Below are positions 12,401 to 17,521 of a stretch of DNA of 38,423 nucleotides, in pieces (within the stretch, counting starts at the first letter, position 1; the number at the start of each line of letters is the position of its first letter). Under the pieces are notes generated by a model. That model was not told the DNA's origin. It saw only the letters and a program-made list of their open reading frames with translations, and did not search any database. Origin of the DNA: a virus; the IMG/VR virus record IMGVR_UViG_3300046674_000251, positions 1 through 38,423 of that record; one strand, given 5' to 3'. The translations under genes and the position numbers were made by a program.

Positions 12401-13807
12401 AATGCCTCCTCGTGGGACGAGGCTGCAACCGTCAGTGCGGAGCTCGCGAGCAACGCGGCCAAGGAGGGTGCGTCAGGCAACCCCGAAGACATGGCCAATG
12501 GCTTTGGCTTCCTGTTCAAGAGCGTCATGACGCTGGAGCGGATGCTGTTCGAGAACGCCTTCGTGAACAGCATCTACCAGTCGATCGACAAGTACGACCG
12601 CGACCCGTGGACCGTCGTTGACGTTGACTCCGAGGGCAAGATCGTGCGTGACAACACTGATGTCCCGATGGACACCAAGGCGATGCAGCAGTACCTCGAC
12701 GACAACAAGAACGTCGCTCTCTCGGACATCCAGCACAGCGAGGGTGACGTCGCGTTCCGCCGGCTCGGCGAGCAGCGCGCGACCCTGGCGTTCTTCGGTA
12801 GCCTGTTCACCGGCTTTGACACCAAGGACTCCCTGTGGCGGTACGACATGGCTGTCAAGACCCGCAAGGTCGAGAAGCAGGAGCTCACTGTTGATCAGCA
12901 GGAAGCGCTGATCCTCAGCCAGTGGGACCCGAACTCGAAGCGCGAGGTCCTCACCATGAAGGGTGCGGAGGCAATCCTGAAGGGCCTCCACATGGGAACT
13001 GTTAAGCCGGGCGATCCTGCTCTGGATAACGTCTTCATCTCGTTCGAGGATCGCAAAGCGATCAGCGATCGCTTCATGGCCCGGATGAAACAGGATTACC
13101 TCGACGCCGGCATGGGCGAGGAGAAGGCACAGAAGACGATGGAAGACGTCTTCTACGGCCGGACCAACCCCTACGCAAAGAGCCTCTTCGAAGCCATCTG
13201 GAGCAAGGGCGACTTCGAGAAGTCCATCCCCTTCGAGTCGGTGAACCAATACCGCCAGCTCAACACAACCTACGTGATGGGCCCGGACGGTATGCCGTGG
13301 GCCACTGGCCTAGGCCGGAACATCCTAGGGAACTTCTGGGGCATGAATCCGCTCCAGCGGTACAACGGCAAGGGAGACGGATCCAACCTCACCCTCGACA
13401 ACCGCCTGAACGCGACCGACGAGCAAGCCAACCTGAACACCGGTATGCGGAACCTGGAGAAGGTCCACGCGTCCTGGGCGAACCCCACGGACGAGGACAT
13501 CCTCAAGGCGATCCAGGACGGTCTCGAGAAGGTCCGGCAGGAGGTCCGTCACCCTGGCTGGACCGACTACGCCAAGCGCGGCTACACCCCGTACAGCCGG
13601 AGCGGCTACAGCCGTGGCGGCGGCGGCGGCTACGGCGGCGGCGGTGGCGGCGGCTACGCCTACAAGCTCAACGGCCCGGAGCGCAACAATGCAACCTACG
13701 GCCACAACGAACCCTTTATCCGAGTCGACAACCCCATCATCCGACGCGCCTCGATCCGTCGAGAACGCTTCTCCAGCAACCGAGGAAGGCTGAACCAGTG
13801 GCAGTAG
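419..13807 (+). CDS. giant virion protein with beta-prime-like RNA polymerase catalytic motif
   Basis: A 4462-residue protein. GTG start at 419 with GGAGGT at 410-415. Visible layout: a polar N-terminus; glycine-zipper, membrane-like stretches at about residues 198-239, 321-367, 389-416 and 558-577; then at 786-876 a match to the beta-prime DPBB of multisubunit RNA polymerases (R790-x-P792, D832-W-D834-G-D836, M838, H841, N867-x-L-S, G874-x-P876). A long, mostly helical middle follows. Further hydrophobic stretches occur at about 3788-3816 and 3864-3883, with a short Arg-rich patch just after. A Gly/Tyr-rich tail begins at about 4398. Its overlap with portal places it in the structural operon. 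I infer an internal virion protein ejected with the DNA: pore-forming segments plus a single-chain virion RNA polymerase. The gene is in one uninterrupted frame. The beta-like barrel with its two lysines was not found. The virion role is an inference; the motif is directly visible. Confidence 0.9.
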   Translation: MALESLRGVGGNDPGAPDGLAQQHAEPSGVLESLTEKYGTQAPRWQTGGQSGSTDNGWMNDFYKRMFTQRDDFTNRNEMANWYGDSRLTTVATRDQSVNGRDVKFGDVWDNGRLKYNLLDKKSGFSEQEAYTILGDLMLEKSTREHAYKNLDVDPQALKREVQRAYAEEAPRQAAAMGAQAHQQEVDQLKGSWEDSPLGNGVAATLAGAAGGAATGLIAGPWGALAGTLIGGIGGFLNQDSLEDQAARASIQTGQALRQGVPDGQEDNILGAVSTGLKQWGGVALSSASPLTNLVHGGVDATQGKGIGDNKVGWYEMDRSTPGGMALTGLGLAATLGDSLLQFGSGVGRAVYLGATGASVAGGVGQLSSMGGATWDDRRGDFHSPENFGQWAAAIGGVAIDAVQMGGGAAIASAARQGEKVLGRTISDDVAATAAQARGSQHLAGREFRFDEAGRVASVRPSLQIVAPSEAVQWASVRVQANTMRAKAAGAGGDVRAVSTDDFNQMLYTAALDLSHGSRTAKIAFVNAFGEGTEEAVQAVLEPISHGWTPEYGNVAESFLMGAAAGAGMSAGARVGRMSQDTKDYHRVNTALGLQGMGKIEADAWKQMSREQKQTMKMLPAIVEKDLQESAARVAESMVHEVVTSEAGIDRLVSAQIAKRDQELTNANPALEGTYRISGLPTVEVPNHHVQTSLNTTLKLLRANEDGLTLRLQDQSIEPAERTEIETVLQAHGALNAQLTPLLHEVEATTSRDELDTVIGKINSLLQAAWDSTQAQGGAMAKAVGVLLSRSPNNSDGSFQMLLPQVLPEATESGSDGLLQVSQAILKAIDGDWDGDTMKQHAALRPVQFRNDIAQDAVWRSFRLGQNFLSTTDGTPKIGVRAYEERELRAVAEDLLYGTDLQRDNAKAFLSNMDGWLRAAFRRVPNIDAIAKDYLELVRTGTPKSKEYLLRRLATEGADAILEISQDGVPGYLTPMSNPYLVLDQQLNVLLQQYQESSAPIRTADREVNLHSNPQPLLPGAPIAERAAVEAALTGITLHQAIVGTDGFRAPQHLHYSALRSQIEAAGHDVPTELDSLVMLYELINAGMRTPANEEIFTHDDIGQRAMRALLSYTKEFNANTQVFQTAALVAGLQVPNYVPDDAAGFRIVDGHQSMAQFILKQVADAVEMEHRADGTWGEDENLQTEVGQLRAMAPGDAWFRILGDVRAFALTGNTSNAFAANLTANQIRADYLNKTPLGREDYRERIKMDVRYPRGASHNLPYSMDEVVDKTVSEYSIFADALFESADNELSFDSTKGELHGRKAKRDSDMLDNIENSMKSARLAVQRLAGELYKNRQLTKNGKLDYDNLARILDANPDFARSLLNLIQDDVAHIVLRQEEGGRIGFQRWFLEMLLEENPAEQAMMYFRGVFLAQLSAHNAVENPRDSDDRLVRLYLELRTEPARAAEFQKKLFEAKDVRDFMRWVNMTHLTGAPQLAWFRDAAEFDSSQTKGGWSRSLPGAELREAITKFSKESMRFYAFAEQEILQDMEDASIITQLGQALSQLEDGRQTDADPLVKDALRHLEMIGALPQGLGPMVMRQGPVGLTFGIFGSATDKGKAADPIAPLAHDQARAEAMHQETGYEQLVALLTSHDADSVAQNPQVLAQRDVRMMDNEGRTAEWTPLKLQQLVDLWKDPENRPALRAALFPSTWEVQQSGSLAQQHLTGTSLKALLSGETYERMLSGRAFQDDLNYASMVDALGKKHGTTYAIQRRVTAFALAQQSASRYKLSIEDVESMVDDLYRQYTKALRVAAEFREDPKIAEAINDALDAMQQERQFGRTDPEIVSSIKKYLLTSMEPASMQLSPEEMSFYDERKDALEALFATDTFEKMIRAYTINWDDPQDVKYKKRLLAQLVHDKPNYVEAIADRPEISHLRSLSMTDDLDKTIILHPNPEADQEAWDAVAQQVLSVMFDTVETTASTNVPSALAAKQMTAKLIKATDDTLDRENLGNAQFWDPSYRYLIDHLLNPDSAELKAAEEFRQVVLGKENYARMYSLKDFTDAIGVLMDPSKYGPWTSDIARMSVDAMNRFDSSGAGRQVASSGISYSKQAALSRATGRTFQNPGATVARTYTIDEPKLKLLRQGEADLFAPGGMAAAAPGAPMENLALLNGRFVTEVHLSYREKGGSPVDVDLLADPAVRVKAAQSYVGQGATKKLPYQATNINLLLASINSVLPEDATDLQLDVSFFHPQDQPAHPDFANNIFFEGLGLPPSADHYNSLIEALWLSDDGLNVFDQAAALKANKKGVLSLRNPELAAQQAITALEDPTDVYGTLQRKLAHLMTTSLGHKVLEPIYAPAVFKDLKMRHALRVTTGEVTTLLSADQAIELQKSGGITADSLELVTISPRVLRTLLGEQDLQGVTRPFTDAPTVNSAGVTVWTNDLQALAEERMPGLLETGTMTLEEVIKETRIGRRSALAQSTVRPALTREQRAKFADRAARWERKAEEVEYSRLRNDATRARLVEHREQGLAMINQDRSILSDMGHFALRDMGLKIDLPVGIDVATDKQTNEVVRRKFTEAIAFKDTATIVVYSHDGTVKGERRNGVIHNLSQFEDPGDHESRAYSLIRGDGAVIRIDSFAGTADPVERLREATAVVKAAAGRGVHIALATGNPKHVDIELRYQLGPVLEAMGYKSVAGAPGVWTPLQEADLESKTLEARNSRLVEVRHLDSASHVAVFNATRGVNVEESAALINNIHRKDGREVALARDLAPTMAFSGFNTAVTNDQKDLVRRTLAAYQQPEKLDHLLKLTDKVTPAPKKKLFSRDKTQDERKTELEAALVKALDNLDTNGLPRQDSEFAPGDIIALVGPKNQVILYRHGYEPIKSDKMLREMLAEPDADGTAGRIAIYGATPLEDATTHTGKVIKWNTTPGYGLVLEERIPLQALGNKTVLERNGMKLVGISMDGSGVQLPEFGPLARWEIDYIMSWEDSLSKENYDGTIRTARNAIGYLGFDFVGTYAKTLFGVSDQDYAAMSLEDRRSLQSLIKDFFTAVGRREKLSILQVDQMQRTLFSFDPIADATVKTILGDSLIAPLLKSDRLVKLERADWTPEDTATVAAILYMQSPGATADHILGAAGFGPEARKGTYQSFLPPELFTSIFDRAPMGSELRTWFFDKLNRQMYKEPAAPKKRQTGYHLAQDWTFTVLNEDPAKNLEGYLQFSEAHSTGDNPTLSNMAMDRNQKQNVSRQQTLVAEQSLGADFASAKGLKKTQRFIAREGIKDVTTTADLFEMMNGGTSFAPQPKHSRVMNVATHMALENGRKERRKFQQVLNKTKWDEAQVAAYDKRVAEIMNSLGLAQEYAHMADWWVRMWALAPRDPEATTTAGEGWVTAAHAMESLQKIQQNVAQNHFPTHGSMMPFMSFNETYLLAQAALNNKGSWRPENVNTESDFYHAALGMIKSKFDPAFRVAADGFLQSFRNAGEDFASMQMTVDEVRELDLLDPRTNELILTWNRNQAMNLDDPIITDAYNALLTDLFDGQQTQDPLIRSNRKMRKWREDTDQAQPVAQTLADYKAQGARFVHYGTTTSSLMRILTDLRAANGMFNPFLYAVAPLEMGIRNILEDVSSIVTGDGTTGLGAKLNPDFDPVLAKAANTLYSDMGRNQGFKGMMYRELVTRPHLHNAGRVEKFAHMLAQVGGSWQDPSYGMFQKTMAKRYVESVLRHVVSTGSQTTLTPRRVIEILSMDPEGIQKALPEAHRYAMNTIANVRSLKPTMASLMYKSVLDPLKANGNLAINVPANLTNITTLFLPYAMNVATNMLGLQGLNAMAAVLASGKGGKKLGKMQAWLQGVEYDPAIHGVDFAAETLESVDLADAFIRSGMTHTALMGLGLLGQSLGLTGGGDEEERRRRRAEEFAGVGHLYDPRDIANDFRNADAIFFDNLPEWIPFAGNLKELFEVQGPEAPGGSRSMAQLHWTLKQFISPMMGMERFIQTGDFRQVLWGFEDALGSMPLVNASSWDEAATVSAELASNAAKEGASGNPEDMANGFGFLFKSVMTLERMLFENAFVNSIYQSIDKYDRDPWTVVDVDSEGKIVRDNTDVPMDTKAMQQYLDDNKNVALSDIQHSEGDVAFRRLGEQRATLAFFGSLFTGFDTKDSLWRYDMAVKTRKVEKQELTVDQQEALILSQWDPNSKREVLTMKGAEAILKGLHMGTVKPGDPALDNVFISFEDRKAISDRFMARMKQDYLDAGMGEEKAQKTMEDVFYGRTNPYAKSLFEAIWSKGDFEKSIPFESVNQYRQLNTTYVMGPDGMPWATGLGRNILGNFWGMNPLQRYNGKGDGSNLTLDNRLNATDEQANLNTGMRNLEKVHASWANPTDEDILKAIQDGLEKVRQEVRHPGWTDYAKRGYTPYSRSGYSRGGGGGYGGGGGGGYAYKLNGPERNNATYGHNEPFIRVDNPIIRRASIRRERFSSNRGRLNQWQ
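2774..3046 (+). other. beta-prime-type RNA polymerase active-site segment (residues 786-876 of the giant protein)
   Basis: The order and spacing follow bacterial beta-prime. VLLSRSP matches VLLNRAP. A Gln sits 10 residues and a Pro 14 residues after the Arg, as in E. coli. DWDGDTM-x-x-H matches DFDGDQM-x-x-H, 42 residues after the Arg (35 in E. coli). QNFLS-x-x-DG-x-P then matches NNILS-x-x-NG-x-P about 31 residues later (about 25 in E. coli). In cellular enzymes the three Asp residues hold the catalytic magnesium and the Arg contacts the incoming nucleotide. All three Asp and the Arg are present here. A calcium-binding loop could mimic DxDxDG alone, but not the flanking elements. Confidence 0.8.
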
Positions 13808-15720
13808 TAGTAGAGAGCTTCGACGACTGGTACGTCGAGCGCGTCGAGGCCGGACGAGATGGCTGCCTGGAGTACCGGGGCATGTCTCCCAGCGCGGACA
13901 GGATGGACTGGCAGTTCCGCCAGTACAAGCGGGAGATGGAGGCCCGCATCAAGAACTACGAGAAGCTGGTCATGATCGCCGACGCGGAGGTGATCAGCCC
14001 CAAGAGCGACCTCCCGAACATCTCGTCCGGTGAGACCGCCGGCATGATCCGTCGCATGGCGCGCAACCTCGTGCAGCACACGCCCAACGTCGATATCGTC
14101 AGCAAGTTCGACGATGACAAGGCGAAGGGCGTCTTCGTCCGCCACATCCTCAAGGCGAAGATCATCGGCGACGACCACTACTCGAACGACATGCAGCAGA
14201 ACCTCTTCGCCAGCGCGAAGAACAGTCTGACACTCGGGTTCGACTGTGTCATCCCGGCCCTGCTGCAGGATGCTGCCGGCGGTTGGTTCATCAAGTACGA
14301 CAACATCCACTACCAGGATGTCTTTCCCGAGCCGGGTGCTAAGGACGTCCGGCACGCGACCGACGTGTTTGTGCGCCGCTACCTGACGAAGGGCGAGGTT
14401 ACTTCACTCGTCCGCAACAACGTCGCCGGGTGGGACATCCCCGCGCTGAAGCTCCTGCTCAAGAGCAACCCCGGATCCCGGGAGACGACGGACCACCAGT
14501 CCAAGAAGCACCACACCTCTCCCGACGGGTACGAGATTATCACCTGGTACTCGGACTCTGGGGCGCCGTTCCTGACCTTCGATGCCCGGCAGAAGCTGCT
14601 GCTGCGCATCGAGAAGAACAAGCACCCGCTGAAGTGGCACCCGGTGTTCTTCCTGGTCATGGAGAAGGACCTGAATCAGCCGCTCGGCAAGAGCCAGGTG
14701 GAGCTCGTCATGGGCCGGCAGGAGTTCCAGGACCTGATGCTCAACGGCGCGATGAAGATGTGGTACCGCAACATCAACCCGCCGCTCATCGGCTATGGCA
14801 CTGTGAACGCCATCCCAAACCTGTCTCCCGGCAAGTACACTCCCATCAGCAACCCGAACGCCAAGGTCGAGGCGTTCGAGGTCAACACCCAGACGCTCAT
14901 GCAGTACGGCCAGATCAGCCAGCAGAACGCCGGCAACATGGTCCAGCTCGTCGGCGCCGCGGATCAGCAGATGGCGATGCAGAACACCGGCGGCCAGATG
15001 AGCCAGACCCCACAGGGTGTCGAGGCGCAGCAACAGATGGTCGATATAACGACCAACAACTACCAGAAGGCGATCGAGTCCTTCTTTAGTAGGTACTGTA
15101 GCTACGCACTGACAATCTACTTCCAGGAGCTGAAGGGTATCAAGGAGGTCACGCCGACCGCTGACACCCGCCAGTCTCTGCTCAACGGCGGGATGTCCGC
15201 GGAGGACTTCGACCCTACCACCGGCAACATCAAGATCGACTTCAGCGACCTCGCCACCGAGTACTTCGTGCGCACCGTGCCGGGCTCTCTCGTAGAGATG
15301 GAAGACGAGAAGCAGCTGCGGATCCTGAACCAGATGTTCGTCCCGCTCAGCCAGGCGATGCCGGCGATCGCAGCGTCCCAGGATCCCGAGGCACTGAAGC
15401 ACGCCACGAAGGCAATGCAGTTCATCATCGAGAAGCAGCTGGAACTGAGTGGCAGTACTCACTCGAAGAGCATCCAGGAGATCTTCAGCGGCGGGGTGAC
15501 GCCGGAGATCACGGCACGGGAAGAGATGCAGAGCGTCTTTGACGCTAAGATCGAGGAAGTTTCGACCTCTCGGACTGCAGAGAGCGATCAGCTGGCAGCT
15601 GCAGTTCTCCAGATTCAGGAACAAATTGCTCTACTCGCGCAGAGCCAGGGAGCCATGATGCAACAAATAGGTATCCCAACTGAACAATCTGCACCTGTAG
15701 ACCAGGGGGTTCCTGTATAA
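13798..15720 (+). CDS. portal protein
   Basis: A 640-residue protein. The GTG at 13798 is preceded by GAGGAAGG (13782-13789) and overlaps the end of the giant gene by 10 bases. The open frame continues upstream, but that part only shadows the giant protein. The N-terminus is rich in charged helices, followed by a region about the length and look of short-tailed-phage portals (RNLVQHTPNVDIVSKF, a central beta-rich part, then 'NINPPLIGYG'). A long Gln/Met-rich helical C-terminus fits the portal barrel. The position directly before the capsid gene agrees. In the particle it would form the dodecameric DNA channel at one capsid vertex, binding the adaptor (27515) outside and the terminase during packaging. 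The family assignment is by general resemblance and context. Confidence 0.8.
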   Translation: MAVVVESFDDWYVERVEAGRDGCLEYRGMSPSADRMDWQFRQYKREMEARIKNYEKLVMIADAEVISPKSDLPNISSGETAGMIRRMARNLVQHTPNVDIVSKFDDDKAKGVFVRHILKAKIIGDDHYSNDMQQNLFASAKNSLTLGFDCVIPALLQDAAGGWFIKYDNIHYQDVFPEPGAKDVRHATDVFVRRYLTKGEVTSLVRNNVAGWDIPALKLLLKSNPGSRETTDHQSKKHHTSPDGYEIITWYSDSGAPFLTFDARQKLLLRIEKNKHPLKWHPVFFLVMEKDLNQPLGKSQVELVMGRQEFQDLMLNGAMKMWYRNINPPLIGYGTVNAIPNLSPGKYTPISNPNAKVEAFEVNTQTLMQYGQISQQNAGNMVQLVGAADQQMAMQNTGGQMSQTPQGVEAQQQMVDITTNNYQKAIESFFSRYCSYALTIYFQELKGIKEVTPTADTRQSLLNGGMSAEDFDPTTGNIKIDFSDLATEYFVRTVPGSLVEMEDEKQLRILNQMFVPLSQAMPAIAASQDPEALKHATKAMQFIIEKQLELSGSTHSKSIQEIFSGGVTPEITAREEMQSVFDAKIEEVSTSRTAESDQLAAAVLQIQEQIALLAQSQGAMMQQIGIPTEQSAPVDQGVPV

Positions 15721-15738
15721 CACCAGCGGGAAGTGGTA

Positions 15739-15765
15739 GAGCCCTCCATAATTTGAGGAGGGCTC
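15739..15765 (+). terminator. hairpin between portal and capsid genes
   Basis: GAGCCCTCC (15739-15747) and GGAGGGCTC (15757-15765) form a perfect 9-bp stem with a 9-base AT-rich loop. No U-run follows, so this may be a weak terminator, an attenuator or an RNA-processing or stability element ahead of the capsid message, rather than a full intrinsic terminator. Confidence 0.55.
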
Positions 15766-15805
15766 GCCATAGGGGCGGCCCATTCCAACGGAAGGAGGTT
15801 GCCTA

Positions 15806-17197
15806 ATGGTCGCTCCCGTCCAAAAGGACAGCCTGACTGATTACCAGGTTGTACTCGCAACCTACCTCCGTGTGACCAGCCCCGTGGCGGGCATGTTCAC
15901 CGGCAACGAGATCAAGCCGAACCCGAACGCTCGCTCGATCCGCGTTCCCGACATCCGCGTTGACGACTACATCGTCGATGCCGAGCTCGGCCGCATCGGT
16001 GCCAACCACTACTCCGGTAGCGAGTTCACCGGCGAATGGAAGAACGGCATCCCGCCGATCGAGTGGCGCACCTACTCGATGTCCCGCCACCGGTCCTTCG
16101 GCTTCGTGGTCTTCGACGAGCAGCTCCGCTACTCGCCGATCAAGAACATCGTGCAGGAGTATACTGCCCGCAAGATGCAGACCACAGTCCTTCGCGACCA
16201 CGACAAGTACTGCCTCCTGGCGGCCATCTCCGGCCACATGACCGGCAAGCTTGTCCCACGCGTGGCCGGCGTCGACACCGTTGGTCCGCAGACCGCCGGC
16301 GTCAACCGCATCGCCAACACCGGCAATGCGGCCGACTACAAGTGGATCGCCGAACCGGGCGAAGACTACGACAACCAGATCCAGCCCTCGTTCGCCACGA
16401 TCAAGGGCATGTTCCTGGACGACGCCGACCCGCTGAAGACCCTGGACGCGCTGACCCTGAACTTCAGCGACAACTGGTTCGACAGCAACTTCGGCAACAA
16501 CGAGCGGTTCCTGCTCATCACGTCCGCCCTGGAGCTCGTGTTCATCAACGCACTCATCGATGCCGGTGCAGGCACCGAGTCCGCGTTCAAGCTGCTCAAG
16601 GATGGCGACATCTCCGGCGCGAACGCTGCCGGCTACCTCGGCACCCTGAAGGGCTCGTGGAAGCTCGTCAAGATCCACCCCGAGTTCCTGCCCAAGGTCT
16701 TCACCGATGCTTCCCTCGTGGTTGACCCGGTGGCAGACACTTCGACCGGCAGCCGCACCCTGCGGCAGGTCGTTGGCCTGGCAGCCTACAAGGGAGCCAT
16801 CCAGACCTACGAGCACTTCTCTGAGAAGCGCCAGGAGGACGGTGGCGTTCGCTTCAAGGGCACCGAGTACGTGCAGGACTTCTCCTACGACGCCTGGGCT
16901 ATCGACCAGCTGTCCGAGGGTATCGTCCCGCTGTTCCTGCCGACCACCACGACCAACCTCAAGGTCGTCAACGACTCGTTCGTTGGCGTCGCTGCCAAGG
17001 TCGCTGCGGCTCGGGCCCAGAAGTCGGTCTCCCCGTCCACGTACCCGCTCTCCGGCGCCGACACCAACCTGTCTCGCCCGGCCTGGTTCCACCAGGAGAA
17101 CGGCTACGCGGCTTCTGCGGACGGCCTCGACGAGTCCCTGGCCATCCAGGAGACCGGCGACGTCGCCCACAACCACCGCATCGACACTACTCCGTAA
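15806..17197 (+). CDS. major capsid protein
   Basis: A 463-residue protein. ATG at 15806 with a strong GGAAGGAGG just upstream, as expected for a very highly translated gene. The N-terminus (residues 1-100) has beta-rich stretches with RVPDIRVDDYIVD and GIPPIEWRTYSMSRHRSFGF. The middle has helix-strand alternation, and a well-ordered C-terminus includes 'RFKGTEYVQDFSYDAW'. This pattern, the size and the position two genes from the left-end portal indicate an HK97-fold shell protein of a short-tailed phage. It is flanked by hairpins on both sides together with the 79-residue gene, suggesting a separately stabilised mRNA. The N-terminus looks uncleaved: no obvious delta domain or protease gene was seen. 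Confidence 0.85.
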   Translation: MVAPVQKDSLTDYQVVLATYLRVTSPVAGMFTGNEIKPNPNARSIRVPDIRVDDYIVDAELGRIGANHYSGSEFTGEWKNGIPPIEWRTYSMSRHRSFGFVVFDEQLRYSPIKNIVQEYTARKMQTTVLRDHDKYCLLAAISGHMTGKLVPRVAGVDTVGPQTAGVNRIANTGNAADYKWIAEPGEDYDNQIQPSFATIKGMFLDDADPLKTLDALTLNFSDNWFDSNFGNNERFLLITSALELVFINALIDAGAGTESAFKLLKDGDISGANAAGYLGTLKGSWKLVKIHPEFLPKVFTDASLVVDPVADTSTGSRTLRQVVGLAAYKGAIQTYEHFSEKRQEDGGVRFKGTEYVQDFSYDAWAIDQLSEGIVPLFLPTTTTNLKVVNDSFVGVAAKVAAARAQKSVSPSTYPLSGADTNLSRPAWFHQENGYAASADGLDESLAIQETGDVAHNHRIDTTP

Positions 17198-17209
17198 GGA
17201 CGGTAGCAC

Positions 17210-17449
17210 ATGGATCAGCTCATCGAGTTGCTCAAGCAGATTCAAGAGCTCTCTGGCGCTGGCCTGGACGCACTCCAGGGCGGCAAGGGGGGCGCACCCC
17301 ACGAGGGAGGCGCACCTCACCCCGGCGGCGGCGCACCTCACCCCGGTGGTGACGGTGGTCCGCCCAAGGAGGGTGGCGCACCGCACCCTGGTGGCGACGG
17401 TGGTCCGCCCAAGGAGGGTGGCTCCAAGCCACCGCCCTTCGGCCGCTAG
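17210..17449 (+). CDS. small Gly/Pro/His-repeat protein after capsid
   Basis: A 79-residue protein. ATG at 17210, with AAGGA at the end of the capsid gene. Residues 1-24 (MDQLIELLKQIQELSGAGLD) form a likely amphipathic helix. The rest is a low-complexity tail built of GGAPHPGG and GDGGPPKEG units. The family is not recognised. Its tight linkage to the capsid gene and the shared downstream hairpin suggest co-expression with the shell protein, for example as a decoration or capsid-anchored flexible protein, the helix anchoring and the Pro/Gly tail projecting. The regularly spaced His could bind metal, but nothing proves this. Confidence 0.7.
   Translation: MDQLIELLKQIQELSGAGLDALQGGKGGAPHEGGAPHPGGGAPHPGGDGGPPKEGGAPHPGGDGGPPKEGGSKPPPFGR
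17330..17419 (+). repeat. two tandem 45-base coding repeats
   Basis: Units 17330-17374 and 17375-17419 differ at three positions by eye, all synonymous. Both encode GAPHPGGDGGPPKEG. Shorter, more degenerate copies of GGAPH(P/E)GG lie upstream (from about 17287). This suggests recent duplication under selection for the peptide. Confidence 0.85.
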
Positions 17450-17452
17450 TAA

Positions 17453-17489
17453 TAGGGAAGCCCGCTCTCACAAGGGGCGGGCTTCCCTA
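17453..17489 (+). terminator. 13-bp hairpin after the capsid gene pair
   Basis: TAGGGAAGCCCGC (17453-17465) pairs perfectly with GCGGGCTTCCCTA (17477-17489) around an 11-base loop. It lies directly after the stop at 17447-17449. The downstream bases (GTATTCCC) are not a U-run, so it may be a partial terminator or a 3'-end stabiliser that isolates the capsid message from the tail genes. Confidence 0.65.
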
Positions 17490-17521
17490 GTATTCCCTAA
17501 CAAACTCTAAGAGAGGACGCC

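Noticed and set aside
13297-13797. Upstream extension of the portal frame
   Set aside because: It only reads the giant gene in another frame; the GTG at 13798 has a well-placed ribosome binding site.
419-13807. N4-type (T7-like single-subunit) virion RNA polymerase
   Set aside because: The size and virion role are suggestive, but I saw no convincing single-subunit polymerase motifs; the visible active-site match is to the multisubunit class.
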